Origin: Alphaproteobacteria bacterium
GTDB lineage: Bacteria; Pseudomonadota; Alphaproteobacteria; UBA9655
Reading direction: 5' to 3'
Length of the DNA stretch: 64,000 bases
NCBI GenBank assembly: GCA_019749915.1
Contig: JAIEPE010000019.1
Location: forward strand, 1 to 64,000
Shown here piece by piece: positions 34,941 through 44,307 of this stretch; position 1 is the first letter of the stretch; each line of letters starts with the position of its first letter. Made by a program: the position numbers and the translations under genes. The notes beneath the pieces were generated by a model. That model did not search any database, had not been told where the DNA came from, and was given only the letters and a program-made list of their open reading frames with translations.

Positions 34941-36443
34941 TTACTTCATTCTAGAGCGACTATTCATAAGTAGCTCAGCCGCTTTATAACCAGAACGCAC
35001 AGCGCCTTCAATATGACAGACAGAATTGTCTGATCTTGTGTGCTCACCCGCAAACAAGAAGTGACCGTCCTTTGTTGGCTCAGCAAATTGGCTTATGCCT
35101 TCAAATTCTGTAATCTGAGAAGGAAGCAGAAGCAAAGGACTATCCTCCATCGTTGATGCAGAATAACTTCCCAAGGCAAAGGGATCTTGCGACCAATTTT
35201 TAATTACGAATTCACCAAAAGAATTAATAAGTGGGTAGGCCTGTTGGAGTGATGGCCGTTCCTGACTCCATATGTGTGAAGCGCTATCTTGATCAAGATT
35301 TTCACCCTCTTCCGCATTCACCATCAGTGTGAAGGCATTATGTCCAGGCCAACCACAACGCAATGTGTCAAAATTGAAATAGTATGCCAGCTCATTATAA
35401 AGATTTGAGGGAGATTCTATAGGAATTCCAATCTTTGAGTTTGTGCCATAGCTAAGGGTTTGAATAGCTTGTCTCTGATCATCTCTTAGGGGAACCGATT
35501 CATCGATCATGACATGGCGCAGTGTGCTAAAAGGAATGGTCATGATAACGTCGTTTGCACTTATCGTTTTTGTTCCATTTTCTGCTTGGAAGGTAAGTAT
35601 ATATTTTCCATCTTTCCGCACATGCGTCAATTGATGACCCAAGTGGATATTTTCAGGATCTAACTTACTTGCAACACTGTTGACAAGAGTCGACATTCCT
35701 CCCTCCACTGTATAATCAAAGGCGCGTTCATCGATGATTTCTTTTGGAACTTGGGGATTATTTTTATAAATTAAAAGTTCTCTATACTCCTTTATCTTTT
35801 TTAAAAGACTTTTTAATTGATATATAGACGCTTTATTAATACTCATCCCCGTTTCATCTTCGTAATAGGTTTGAATGAAAGATCTTCCAAAATCGGATAG
35901 CTGAGATAAATGTGGATACAAGGGCCTTTCAGGGCATTTTTGCGTATGTGGGTCATATTTTTGCGGCTCATTCCAATCGATACTATTCACTAGTTGAGAT
36001 AGCGTTTCCTGTATTTTCGTAATTTCTTCAAGAAGTTTTTGCGTATCTTGAAGATTTCCTTGATATGTAGTTGTGAAGTTTCTTGTTCCATAACCTCGAT
36101 GAATAAGATTTACACCCATTTCTTTTGCTAAATTGATCACAGTATGATGATCATTATCAATGAAGGTTCCACCTTCTTCAAAAAATTGTGTTTTACCATC
36201 ATTAAAATAATGAGTATGGGTGCGTCCCCCAAGGCGATCTCTTCCTTCAAAAAGGGCTGCGTTGACACCAGATTTCTTTAGGGCATGGGCAGCTGTTAAT
36301 CCGGACATACCTCCCCCAACAATAAGGATGTCAACCTCCGCGTCAAATGCCATCCCAAACGCAGAAAACGGGGATAGAGCAATAAGGGCAAGAGTCATCG
36401 CTGTTTTGAAAGCTTTAGATTTAGATCTATTAAAAACACTCAT
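34941..36443 (-). CDS. Exported FAD-dependent amine oxidase family protein
   Basis: A 500-residue flavin monoamine oxidase-family enzyme. After a signal peptide (FKTAMTLALIALSPFSAFG) comes the dinucleotide-binding motif DILIVGGGMSGLTAAHALK, then GRDRLGGRTH, and at the C-terminus the FAD-contact region FLFAGEHTRSDNSVCHIEGA. It would oxidise a primary or secondary amine, releasing hydrogen peroxide. The N-terminus has no twin-arginine pair, although exported flavoproteins are usually folded and sent by Tat, so Sec export with later FAD uptake would be needed. It is convergent with the proline-rich protein gene and has no clear operon partner. Confidence 0.88.
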   Translation of the reverse strand: MSVFNRSKSKAFKTAMTLALIALSPFSAFGMAFDAEVDILIVGGGMSGLTAAHALKKSGVNAALFEGRDRLGGRTHTHYFNDGKTQFFEEGGTFIDNDHHTVINLAKEMGVNLIHRGYGTRNFTTTYQGNLQDTQKLLEEITKIQETLSQLVNSIDWNEPQKYDPHTQKCPERPLYPHLSQLSDFGRSFIQTYYEDETGMSINKASIYQLKSLLKKIKEYRELLIYKNNPQVPKEIIDERAFDYTVEGGMSTLVNSVASKLDPENIHLGHQLTHVRKDGKYILTFQAENGTKTISANDVIMTIPFSTLRHVMIDESVPLRDDQRQAIQTLSYGTNSKIGIPIESPSNLYNELAYYFNFDTLRCGWPGHNAFTLMVNAEEGENLDQDSASHIWSQERPSLQQAYPLINSFGEFVIKNWSQDPFALGSYSASTMEDSPLLLLPSQITEFEGISQFAEPTKDGHFLFAGEHTRSDNSVCHIEGAVRSGYKAAELLMNSRSRMK

Positions 36444-36586
36444 AGTTATTCTCCTAAAGTAAAAAACAAATAATTTCTATATGTAATAATTCTTATTTGG
36501 TTATTTTTATTTTTAAGTCAAGTGATTTGTTTTCGATATTCAAAAATAAATATTTCTTGTGTTTGTTTATTCAGATAAAGTTTACT

Positions 36587-37006
36587 TTATCTTTTTCGCC
36601 CTAAAAGAAGGTCACGCGCTTGTTCAAGGCGATCGAGCTCTGTAGAATCCTTAGGCTTAGCGTCTTCAAAAGCTTTTAGAATTTCTTCAGATGAGGCTTT
36701 TGGATCCACCTTTAAAAGAGCTGCCGCTTCCTTTTTTGTAAGAGGATGGGGAAGGGAAGGGGGCGGTGCTTTTTTTGTGAACCATTGGTGAACATCTCGT
36801 TTTAAGAGGAGCACAAGAAGGATGGCGATAGTAGCCACTTGAAGAAGGCGTCCCACGAGGATCAGGTAAAAGCCTGCAAAAAGCAAAATGCCTACAAGGG
36901 TCCATTTAAGCGTTGCAACAACAAGCTTTGTTTCTGCGCGCTCGAGGTTTTGCAAAATAAGAATCAGGATAACCAGTCCGAGGAGAATAAGAAAAAGCTC
37001 GGCCAT
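36587..37006 (-). CDS. Membrane protein with degenerate J-like domain, encoded with mipZ
   Basis: A 139-residue protein with two or three hydrophobic segments (residues 2-19, 33-53 and 56-68) and a soluble C-terminal domain from about 88 (LTKKEAAALLKVDPKASSEE, then LDRLEQARDLLL). The C-terminal part matches the helices of the DnaJ-like proteins found beside mipZ in alphaproteobacteria and of the mitochondrial Tim14/Tim16 pair. The HPD tripeptide needed to stimulate Hsp70 is absent (EDAKPKDS occupies that position), as in Tim16. The start lies 9 bases from the mipZ stop, so the two are co-transcribed. Confidence 0.75.
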   Translation of the reverse strand: MAELFLILLGLVILILILQNLERAETKLVVATLKWTLVGILLFAGFYLILVGRLLQVATIAILLVLLLKRDVHQWFTKKAPPPSLPHPLTKKEAAALLKVDPKASSEEILKAFEDAKPKDSTELDRLEQARDLLLGRKR

Positions 37007-37015
37007 AATTTGTCC

Positions 37016-37828
37016 TTAGGCTGCTAATTTTTCCACGCCTGGAAGTTGAATCAATTGAATCAAGTTGCGTAATTCTTGCTTGGCAGATACGTGAGATAGC
37101 GTCACCTGCATATTGCAATCTTCCATATCTAAAACTGTTAAACCAGTTAGGAAAAGTTCACGAAAGATCACGCGTTCTCCAAAGCCTGGAATGTAATTAA
37201 AACCGATACGTTTCGCTAGAATTCTGATGACATCTTCCATTTGGGCTTTGTTTTTTGCATTCAAACTGCTGAGGCGGTTCCGAAGGACAAACCATTCGAT
37301 GGAACCTTGATCGCGAATTGCTCGTCTTTTTTTCTGTTCCCACACCATTTCTGCATAGGTGCTGGGACGCAAAATATCTAAGGTTTCGTCCTTAAGGCGT
37401 ACAAGCATATCCAAATCAATAAAACTGTCATTTAAAGGAGTGATCAAGGTATCTGCCATGGCATGGGCCGCGCGAGATAGAGAAGAGTCGCTGCCAGGTG
37501 TATCAATTAAAATAAAAGCATTTGAAGAAAGTTTTTCAACAGCAGTATCCAGATTGGCTTGGTCTTCTTTGACAGCTTCTTCTTTGATAGAATTTGTACT
37601 GAGAAGAAGGGGGATGTGAGTGGATTGGGGAAGAGGTTTTTCCATCTTATCCGAAGTCACTTTCCGATTTTCAATATAACGGGTTAAGGTTCCCTGCCGG
37701 GCATCCACATCAATGCTGCCTACGAGGTACCCCATACGGGTCAGGCTTGCAATTAAATGCATGCTCACCGTTGATTTTCCTGTGCCGCCTTTTTCATTTC
37801 CAAGAACGATAATGTGAGGCTTCGTCAT
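37016..37828 (-). CDS. mipZ: Division-plane positioning ATPase MipZ
   Basis: A 270-residue ParA/MinD-type ATPase with the deviant Walker A motif GNEKGGTGKST at 10-20, SIDVDARQGTLTRYIENR (about 38-55) and the Walker B region AFILIDTPGSDSSLSR. These are the family marks of MipZ, which forms a gradient from the chromosome origin region in alphaproteobacteria and blocks FtsZ assembly near the poles. It heads a two-gene operon with the J-like membrane protein. Confidence 0.93.
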   Translation of the reverse strand: MTKPHIIVLGNEKGGTGKSTVSMHLIASLTRMGYLVGSIDVDARQGTLTRYIENRKVTSDKMEKPLPQSTHIPLLLSTNSIKEEAVKEDQANLDTAVEKLSSNAFILIDTPGSDSSLSRAAHAMADTLITPLNDSFIDLDMLVRLKDETLDILRPSTYAEMVWEQKKRRAIRDQGSIEWFVLRNRLSSLNAKNKAQMEDVIRILAKRIGFNYIPGFGERVIFRELFLTGLTVLDMEDCNMQVTLSHVSAKQELRNLIQLIQLPGVEKLAA

Positions 37829-37987
37829 ATACTTTCACCATATTGCCGTTTATAATTATCAACATGGTACAGCGCTTTAAGAATGTTGACTAGAGGTTAA
37901 TCGTAAAGTTGTTGTGCGAAAATTCTCTTGAAAAATAGTCTTGAAAACCAATGAAAGCGTGAAAAAAACTTAAAAAAAGCTTGTAAT

Positions 37988-38016
37988 TTGAATTATAAAA
38001 CACTATGTGTTATAAT
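37988..38016 (+). promoter_or_regulatory. Sigma70 promoter of the first OTU-like array gene
   Basis: TTGAAT (37988-37993) and TATAAT (38011-38016) are 17 bases apart, 35 bases before the ATG at 38051. The match is near consensus and shows that a longer reading frame starting at 37988 is not the real start. Confidence 0.75.
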
Positions 38017-38050
38017 AGATAGTAGTAGTTCAATATTTAAAGATGGTGAT

Positions 38051-39649
38051 ATGAGTACTTTTAAAATTAATTTTTTGAAGCTTTTAAAATCAACAGCAAT
38101 GACGCTTTTGTTCATTCCCGGTGTTTCTGCTATGGTGAATGACAATGAAGGCTGGGAAAGCTACCAACACTTATTGACGCCACTTGCTCCTACTGTGGCA
38201 GATGGCTCAGCAGAGTGGGAAAACTGGGACTTCTTAAGGGAGCCGTCATCTTCTTCTGGAGGTGGAGTATCAACACCTTCTGCTCTTGGATTTGTACAAA
38301 CAGATGATGAAAAAATGGCTACAGAACTAAGACGTTCCTATCATCTTGGAGAGCCAAATAAACTATTTTTATTTCAGGGCCGTCGTTTCATTAAAGGAGA
38401 AGTTCCTGGAGACGGCACGTGCTTTCTACACACATTAAATATGTTATTTCCTACTAGAGGAATATCTAGAGATGAGTTTGCAATTCGGCTAAGCACTGCT
38501 TTTCTTGGAAGAAATACCAGCGTTTCTTCAGAAGAATTGCGCCAAGAATTTGCAGCTGAACTTTATACGCAACTTTACCAATCCAAAGTAATGGGGGGAA
38601 CCTCAATAGAGTTTAAAGGAGAAGAAATTGATAAATTATCTGAACATTTGTTAAAAAATACACCTGATGACTATTTAGGATTTCCTGAAAACGTTAGCAG
38701 GACAATGCGAGATATAGCTACGAATGACAAAATCATTAAAGAAATGTTAGTTTGTTTTGCTCAAACATACACAATGCTTTCTCTGCCTGCTGCAGATTTG
38801 GAAAATATAGGGAGTTTTGGCCTTGCCTGTAAGCTTTTTGAATTAAATCTGGATATTTATGCACCGACTGATGATGAGTCAAACTCGTTATATAAGCGGA
38901 AAGAGTATAGATTTGCGCGTGAGTTGTCTCTCCCACGGGCCGCATTCTATGCCCGTGCTCACGTAAGTCCATTATGTTTTGAGGAAGACCCTATAACACG
39001 TAAAAGATTTGCCGAGAATGAAATAAGAGTGATGCTGCAGGGTTCTGAAATAAGTTCATCAATCGTTGATGATTTTGCTTCGCAAACTGATCCTTTATCG
39101 TTTTCTTCTCTCTATTCGAATGGGATAACTGGGGCTGCATCTACAGTTTCTTCGAGCCTTGCTCCATCGTCTTCAAGCTCAACCTTATCGTCTCCAAGCT
39201 CGAGTTCAACTCTAGCACCTGTTGATGAGTCTGTTTTGCCCGCAAGAACTACCAAGTTCCAGATGGGAGAACCTAATTCCTACCAAACAACAGGATTTTC
39301 TGCTTATGAGGGGACCCATAGATGGACCGAAGGAATGGAAGCTTCACTAACACTTCCTTTTGAAAAGATGGGACGTCGCCCCTCTCGCATTTCTTTTTTG
39401 AATACGAGAGGCCTTGTAACTGCTAGTCGCCCACAAGAACTAACCGTAAAGGTGAATGGGAAGGAAGTTGGTCACTATGTTTATACAGCCGGCAATAATA
39501 ATCAGACAATTGATGTCCGTCTGCCTGAAGCTGGCCCAGCAACAATTAAATTTGAAATCCCCACTGCGGCAAGTCCTTCGGATTTAAGGATTAATGCTGA
39601 TAAAAGAGTGCTTGGCATATCGTTTAGAGACGTTCAATTTCACTATTGA
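38051..39649 (+). CDS. Array protein 1: exported OTU-like protease module plus one C-terminal beta-sandwich
   Basis: A 532-residue protein. Residues 1-26 are a signal peptide (FLKLLKSTAMTLLFIPGVSA). Residues about 105-315 show the OTU cysteine-protease pattern: GDGTCFLHTLNMLF with Asp121 and Cys124, GSFGLACKLFELNLDIYAP, and a terminal AHVSPL with His304. A serine-rich linker (about 350-395) leads to a beta-sandwich (397-532) with RWTEGMEASLTLPFEKMG, VKVNGKEVGHYVYT and SPSDLRINADKRVLGISF. The last domain resembles the C-terminal domain of bacterial phosphoglycerol/glycosyl transferases (I recall it as DUF7024). OTU enzymes cleave ubiquitin chains, so a host target is likely but unproven. AGATGG lies before the ATG. 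No close match is known to me. Confidence 0.75.
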   Translation: MSTFKINFLKLLKSTAMTLLFIPGVSAMVNDNEGWESYQHLLTPLAPTVADGSAEWENWDFLREPSSSSGGGVSTPSALGFVQTDDEKMATELRRSYHLGEPNKLFLFQGRRFIKGEVPGDGTCFLHTLNMLFPTRGISRDEFAIRLSTAFLGRNTSVSSEELRQEFAAELYTQLYQSKVMGGTSIEFKGEEIDKLSEHLLKNTPDDYLGFPENVSRTMRDIATNDKIIKEMLVCFAQTYTMLSLPAADLENIGSFGLACKLFELNLDIYAPTDDESNSLYKRKEYRFARELSLPRAAFYARAHVSPLCFEEDPITRKRFAENEIRVMLQGSEISSSIVDDFASQTDPLSFSSLYSNGITGAASTVSSSLAPSSSSSTLSSPSSSSTLAPVDESVLPARTTKFQMGEPNSYQTTGFSAYEGTHRWTEGMEASLTLPFEKMGRRPSRISFLNTRGLVTASRPQELTVKVNGKEVGHYVYTAGNNNQTIDVRLPEAGPATIKFEIPTAASPSDLRINADKRVLGISFRDVQFHY

Positions 39650-39713
39650 GAGATAAAGGAATATTCAGAAAAGCCTTAGCTGTTGGTCAATTCATAGACT
39701 TTAAGAAAAATAT
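39646..39713 (+). repeat. Downstream module of the OTU-like array, copy 1
   Basis: A conserved stretch beginning at the stop codon (TTGAGAGATAAAGGAATATT, CAGAAAAGCC, TTGGTCAATTCAT). Copies recur at 42560, 44214 and 45921, marking the ends of the tandem duplication units. Confidence 0.8.
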
Positions 39714-39737
39714 TTTAACCGGACAAATTTTTTTCGT

Positions 39738-39828
39738 CGTCATTGCGAGCCCACGCAGTGGGCGCGGCAATCCACGCATTTGAAAGATGGATTGCTTCGT
39801 CGGGTCTTCGACCCTTCTCGCAATGACG
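39738..39828. repeat. Dispersed palindromic element, family A, copy 2
   Basis: CGTCATTGCGAGCCCACGCA at the left and TCTCGCAATGACG at the right form the inverted ends; inside are GATGGATTGC and GGGTCTTCGACCC. It lies between array genes 1 and 2. Copies also occur at 33269 and 44308. Confidence 0.85.
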
Positions 39829-39892
39829 AAAAAATGTGCTTTCCCTTTGTATATAAAAATCCGTCCGGTGGTGAGGAAAAATATTAAAAAAG

Positions 39893-39921
39893 TTGCAATT
39901 TGTATGGCAAGATAATAAATA
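39893..39921 (+). promoter_or_regulatory. Conserved promoter-like module of array gene 2
   Basis: TTGCAA (39893-39898), 17 bases, then TAAATA (39916-39921), ending 33 bases before the ATG at 39955. The same stretch through TTAAAGGTAATGAT recurs before gene 5, with close variants before genes 3 and 4. Confidence 0.45.
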
Positions 39922-39954
39922 ATGAATGATAGTTTAATATTTAAAGGTAATGAT

Positions 39955-42552
39955 ATGAGCCCTTTTAAAATTAATGTTTTGAAGCTTTTAAAATCAACAG
40001 CAATGACGCTTTTATTCATTCCTGGTGTTTCTGCTATGGTAGAGGGCTGGGAAGACCCATCCCTATTCGTGCAATCATCGTCTTCTGGGGGCCGAGCATC
40101 AACATCCTCTTCTATTGAATTCGAACAAACACCTGAAGAAAAGACGGCTACAAAAATAAGAAGTCAGCTAAACCTTGGAGAGCCTAATAAACTATTTTTA
40201 TTTGAGCAGGGGGGAGATTTTCATTATTTCATTAAAGGAGAAGCTCTTTCCGACGGTACATGTTTCCTACACACGTTAAATATGTTATTCCCTGACAAAG
40301 GGATATCTAGAGATGAGTTTGCAATTCGGCTAAGCGCTGCTTTTCGGGGAGAATCCTCCAGCGTTTCTTCGGAAGAATTGCGCAAAGAATTTGCAGCCGA
40401 ACTTTATACCCAACTTTACGAACTCAAAACAAGAAAGGTAGCTTTAGGATTTGAAGGAAAAGAAATTAATGAGTTATCTGCACATTTATTAAACGATGTG
40501 CCAAATGAGTATTTTGGCGACCCTGAAATTGTTAATGCTACAATGCAAAGTATAGCTAGCAATGACCAAATTATTAAAGAAATGTTAGTTGCCTATGCTC
40601 AAACGGATGTGATGCTTTCTTTCCCTGTTGCAGATTTGGGAAATAAAGGGAGTTTTGGCCTTGTCTGTGAGCTTTTTGGTTTAAACTTGGATATTTATGC
40701 ACCGGTTCATGATAAGCCAAATTCTTTATATTATCGGCAAGAATTTAGATTTGGGGGGGCGTCTCTCCCTAAGGCTGTATTCTATGCCCATGATCACGTA
40801 AGTCCATTATGTCTTGAGGAGGATTTAAGGGCACGTAGAAGATTTGCCTGGAATGATCTAGACGTGGCTATTCGGACTTACAAAAAAAATGCTTCTCAAT
40901 CTAATCCTTTATCATTTCTTAAAGAAATAGGGGTCAATCCTTTGAATGTACCTTACTTGAGTAACAGGTTTAAGGTTGGGAATACCCTTCAATATAGCAT
41001 GAATATGCCTCAAGCTCCTATTATTCATCCTTATAATATAGGGATTGATTACCCTCTATTTCCTTACGCTGCCCGCCTGAATGCAGGGGAGTTAGATCCT
41101 AACTTATTTCCTGCTCTTTCTGAAGCACAAGCAACTCTTATAAGTTTAGGAGTAGATCCTGGAGTGGCTGATTATTTCTATGTTGCGCAAAATGCCCCTT
41201 GGAGTGAAAGTCGACCACGTTTTTTGCAACCTCAATCTTGGGCCTTCCCAGATGCTCCCTATTCATCAGAAGGGCCTTACTGGAAGGATGCAAAAATCAA
41301 CGTAGCAATATCATCTCCAAATAACGCTATCACACTTGCTTCTTCTTCAGAAGGGGTAATTATTTCTCATAACTTCGTTACTCGAGAAACCCCCAATGGA
41401 GATTCGAGGGTCGTCTCTTCTGGCCCTACGTTTCCGATACTTGCTGGATTTAAAGAGGATCAAACAAACTTTTTCGTCTCAACGGTTGTTATTCCAGCCA
41501 CAAAAAGAGCGGCTGTTACATTTCACACTATCTTAGGGAATAGTGACCTTGATCTGTTGCAAAGAGCAGGAATAGAAACTCTTCCAGAGTTACAAAACTG
41601 GCTTGCAAACCTTTTCCAAAACAAGTATGGAGCAACATCCGATCGTTCTTCTCCTTATTCGAATTGGACAACTCGTGCTGGATCTTCAAGTTCAAGCTCA
41701 AGTTCAACTCCAGCATCAAGCTCAGCTCCTGCTGTTGAGCCTGTTTTGCTAGAAAGCACTCCCAGGTACCATATGGGAAAAGTTAGTCCTTACCCATTAA
41801 GTGGATTTTCTGCCCCTGAAGGTGCTCATAGATGGAGCGTCGGAAAGAAAGCTTCAATAACTCTTCCTTTAGCAGAGATGGGCTTCCCCTCCCAAATTTC
41901 TTTTTTTGACACTCGTGCTCTTGTAACAGGTAGTCACCCACAAAATCTAATCGTAAAGGTGAATGGGAATGAAGTTAAACGCTATATTTACACACTCGAA
42001 GATAACAATAAAAGAATTGACATCCCTCTGCCTGAAGCTGGCCCAGCAACAATTGAATTTGAGATGCCAGATGCGGCAAGTCCTTCTGATTTAGGGATTG
42101 GTGCTGACAAAAGAGCACTTGGCATATCATTTAGAGAATTCCAAGCATATTCCACTCCTAGATTCCATATGGGAAAAGTTAGTCCTTACCCATTAAGTGG
42201 ATTTTCTGCTCTTGAGAGTTCCCATAGATGGACTGTCGGAAAGAAAGCTACAATAACTCTTCCTTTAGAAGTGATGGCGCATCGCCCCTCCAGCATTTCT
42301 TTCTTGAATACGAAAGGCTTTATAACGGGCAGTCGCCCACAAAATCTAATCGTGAAGGTAAATGGGGGCATAGTTAAGCACTATGTTTATACACCCGGCA
42401 ATAATAATCAGACACTTGAAATTCCTTTGCCTAAAGATGGCCCAGCAATAATTGAATTTGAGATGCCCGATGCGGCAAGTCCTTCTGATTTAGGGATTGG
42501 TGCTGACAAAAGAGAACTTGGCATATCATTTGGAGAGGTCAAGCTTCAATAA
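39955..42552 (+). CDS. Array protein 2: exported OTU-like module, central domain and two beta-sandwiches
   Basis: An 865-residue protein, the longest of the family. Signal peptide 1-25 (VLKLLKSTAMTLLFIPGVSA). OTU-like module about 85-295 with SDGTCFLHTLNMLF (Asp100, Cys103), GSFGLVCELFGLNLDIYAP and AHDHVSPL (His281). Central domain about 333-560 (SNRFKVGNTLQY, PALSEAQATLISLG, FFVSTVVIPATKRAAVTFHT), shared with array proteins 3, 4 and 5 and not recognised from any family. Serine-rich linker about 570-600. Two tandem beta-sandwich domains (601-730, 732-865), each with RW.VGKKA and SPSDLGIGADKR. The start is the ATG after TTAAAGGTAATGAT; a frame beginning 11 codons earlier would break up the signal peptide. 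Confidence 0.75.
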   Translation: MSPFKINVLKLLKSTAMTLLFIPGVSAMVEGWEDPSLFVQSSSSGGRASTSSSIEFEQTPEEKTATKIRSQLNLGEPNKLFLFEQGGDFHYFIKGEALSDGTCFLHTLNMLFPDKGISRDEFAIRLSAAFRGESSSVSSEELRKEFAAELYTQLYELKTRKVALGFEGKEINELSAHLLNDVPNEYFGDPEIVNATMQSIASNDQIIKEMLVAYAQTDVMLSFPVADLGNKGSFGLVCELFGLNLDIYAPVHDKPNSLYYRQEFRFGGASLPKAVFYAHDHVSPLCLEEDLRARRRFAWNDLDVAIRTYKKNASQSNPLSFLKEIGVNPLNVPYLSNRFKVGNTLQYSMNMPQAPIIHPYNIGIDYPLFPYAARLNAGELDPNLFPALSEAQATLISLGVDPGVADYFYVAQNAPWSESRPRFLQPQSWAFPDAPYSSEGPYWKDAKINVAISSPNNAITLASSSEGVIISHNFVTRETPNGDSRVVSSGPTFPILAGFKEDQTNFFVSTVVIPATKRAAVTFHTILGNSDLDLLQRAGIETLPELQNWLANLFQNKYGATSDRSSPYSNWTTRAGSSSSSSSSTPASSSAPAVEPVLLESTPRYHMGKVSPYPLSGFSAPEGAHRWSVGKKASITLPLAEMGFPSQISFFDTRALVTGSHPQNLIVKVNGNEVKRYIYTLEDNNKRIDIPLPEAGPATIEFEMPDAASPSDLGIGADKRALGISFREFQAYSTPRFHMGKVSPYPLSGFSALESSHRWTVGKKATITLPLEVMAHRPSSISFLNTKGFITGSRPQNLIVKVNGGIVKHYVYTPGNNNQTLEIPLPKDGPAIIEFEMPDAASPSDLGIGADKRELGISFGEVKLQ

Positions 42553-42559
42553 CTTCAGT

Positions 42560-42630
42560 ATTGAGAGATAAAGGAATATTCAGAAAAGCCTTAGCTGTTG
42601 GTCAATTCATAAGGTTTAAGAAAAATATTA
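42560..42630 (+). repeat. Downstream module of the OTU-like array, copy 2
   Basis: Same sequence as at 39646 (GAGAGATAAAGGAATATTCA, TTGGTCAATTCATA). Here no family A palindrome follows and the next gene's upstream module comes at once. Confidence 0.75.
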
Positions 42631-42699
42631 AAAAAGTTGCAATTTACATTGAAAAATACTAAAATAAATAATGATAGTTTAATATTTAAAGGTGGTGAT

Positions 42700-44217
42700 A
42701 TGAATCCTTTTAAAATTAATTTTTCAAAACTTTTAAAATCAACAGCAATAGCGCTTTTGTTCATTCCTGGTGTGTCTGCTATGGTAGATGACAATGAAGG
42801 CTGGGAAGAACATAGGCACTTATTGACGCCGTCACCTTCTTCTACGGGAGATGAAGGACCATCATCCTCTTCTGCGGGCAGAGCATCAACGTCTTCTCCA
42901 TCAATATTATTTACCAAAAGCGAACCAGATTGGCTTGGGCAGACATACAGTAGGCTTAATGTTGGGACCTCCGCTCAATACGAAGGCCTTCATTTGCCTC
43001 AAGCACCTGTCATTCATCCTTATACGATGGCAGAGCCGCAGGAGAGAACGAATTTTGGTGTCCCTTCTTTTCCTTACGCTGCTCGCCAGAGTGCAGGAGA
43101 ATTAGATCCTAACTTATTTCCTGCTCTTTCTGAAGCACAAGCGACTCTCAGAAGTTTAGGAGCGGATCCTGAAACGGCTGATTACTTCTATGTTGTGCAA
43201 AATGACCCTTGGAATGATGGCCCTTGGTTTTATCAAAATCCCAAAACAAAGGAACTTATAGAAACAAAGCGTCTTTTAAGGCCTCAATATTGGGCGTTTC
43301 CAGATGTACTTGGTTCATCCAAAGTAGCTTACGAACAGAATGCAGGTATTAAAGTAGGAATATTGTCTCCAAATAATTCTGTCACGCTTTCTCGTAATTT
43401 AGAAGGGAAGATTCAATCAGAAGGGCCTATTTCTTCTCATAATGGCATTAATAAAGAAAATCCTAATGGAATTGAGAATGTTGTCTCCTCTGGCCCTGCG
43501 TTTCCTATGCTTGATGAATTGAAAGCTAACCAAACAAGCTTTTTTGTCTCAACGGTTGTTATTCCAACCACAAAAAGAGCGGCTGTTACATTTCACACGA
43601 TCTTAGATGATACTGACTTTGATCTATTGCAAAGAATAGAGATAAACACTCTTCCAGAGTTACAATACTGGCTTGGAAACCTTTTCCAAAACAAGTATGG
43701 AGTAGCGCCCGATAGTTCTTCTCCTTATTCGAATTGGACAACTCGTGCTGGATCTTCAAGTTCAAGCTCAAGTTCAACTCTAGCACCTGTTGATGAGTCT
43801 GTTTTGCATGCAAGAGCGACTACGTTCCAGATGGGAGAATCTAGTCCCTACCTATCAAGTGGATTTTCTGTTTTAGAGGGGTCCCATAGATGGACTGTCG
43901 GAAAGAAAGCTTCAATAACTCTTCCTTTAGCAGAAATGGCCTTCCCCTCCCGCATTTCTTTTTCCAATACGAGAGGCCTTGTAACTGCTAGTCATTCACA
44001 AGATCTAATCGTAAAGATGAATGGGAAGGAAGTTGGTCACTATGCTTATACACCCGGCAATAATAATCAGACAATTGACATTCCTCTGCCTAAAGATGTC
44101 CCGCTAGCAACAATTGAATTTGAAATCCCCAAGGCGGCAAGTCCTTCTGAATTAGGGATTAACCCTGACAAAAGAGAACTTGGCATATCATTTAGGGACG
44201 TTCAATTTCACTATTGA
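42700..44217 (+). CDS. Array protein 3: exported central-domain protein without the OTU module
   Basis: A 505-residue protein with the family signal peptide (FSKLLKSTAIALLFIPGVSA), a short acidic/Ser-rich spacer, the shared central domain at about 77-333 (YSRLNVGTSAQYEG, PALSEAQATLRSLG, FFVSTVVIPTTKRAAVTFHT), a serine-rich linker and one beta-sandwich from about 373 (RWTVGKKASITLPLAEMA, SPSELGINPDKRELGISF). The central domain has an insertion relative to its paralogues (near YQNPKTKELIETK). The OTU-like protease module is absent, so this copy cannot be a protease of that type. AAAGGTGGTGAT precedes the ATG. Confidence 0.75.
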   Translation: MNPFKINFSKLLKSTAIALLFIPGVSAMVDDNEGWEEHRHLLTPSPSSTGDEGPSSSSAGRASTSSPSILFTKSEPDWLGQTYSRLNVGTSAQYEGLHLPQAPVIHPYTMAEPQERTNFGVPSFPYAARQSAGELDPNLFPALSEAQATLRSLGADPETADYFYVVQNDPWNDGPWFYQNPKTKELIETKRLLRPQYWAFPDVLGSSKVAYEQNAGIKVGILSPNNSVTLSRNLEGKIQSEGPISSHNGINKENPNGIENVVSSGPAFPMLDELKANQTSFFVSTVVIPTTKRAAVTFHTILDDTDFDLLQRIEINTLPELQYWLGNLFQNKYGVAPDSSSPYSNWTTRAGSSSSSSSSTLAPVDESVLHARATTFQMGESSPYLSSGFSVLEGSHRWTVGKKASITLPLAEMAFPSRISFSNTRGLVTASHSQDLIVKMNGKEVGHYAYTPGNNNQTIDIPLPKDVPLATIEFEIPKAASPSELGINPDKRELGISFRDVQFHY

Positions 44218-44282
44218 GAGATAAAGGAATATTCAGAAAAGCCATAACTATTGGTCAATTCATAGGCTTTAAGAAAAATATT
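44214..44282 (+). repeat. Downstream module of the OTU-like array, copy 3
   Basis: Same module as at 39646, here followed by the third family A palindrome, just as after gene 1. Confidence 0.75.
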
Positions 44283-44307
44283 TTAACCGGACAAATTTTT
44301 TTTTCGC

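Noticed and set aside
37988-38050. Upstream start for array gene 1
   Set aside because: The codons coincide with a near-consensus promoter, and the family signal peptide begins at the ATG at 38051.
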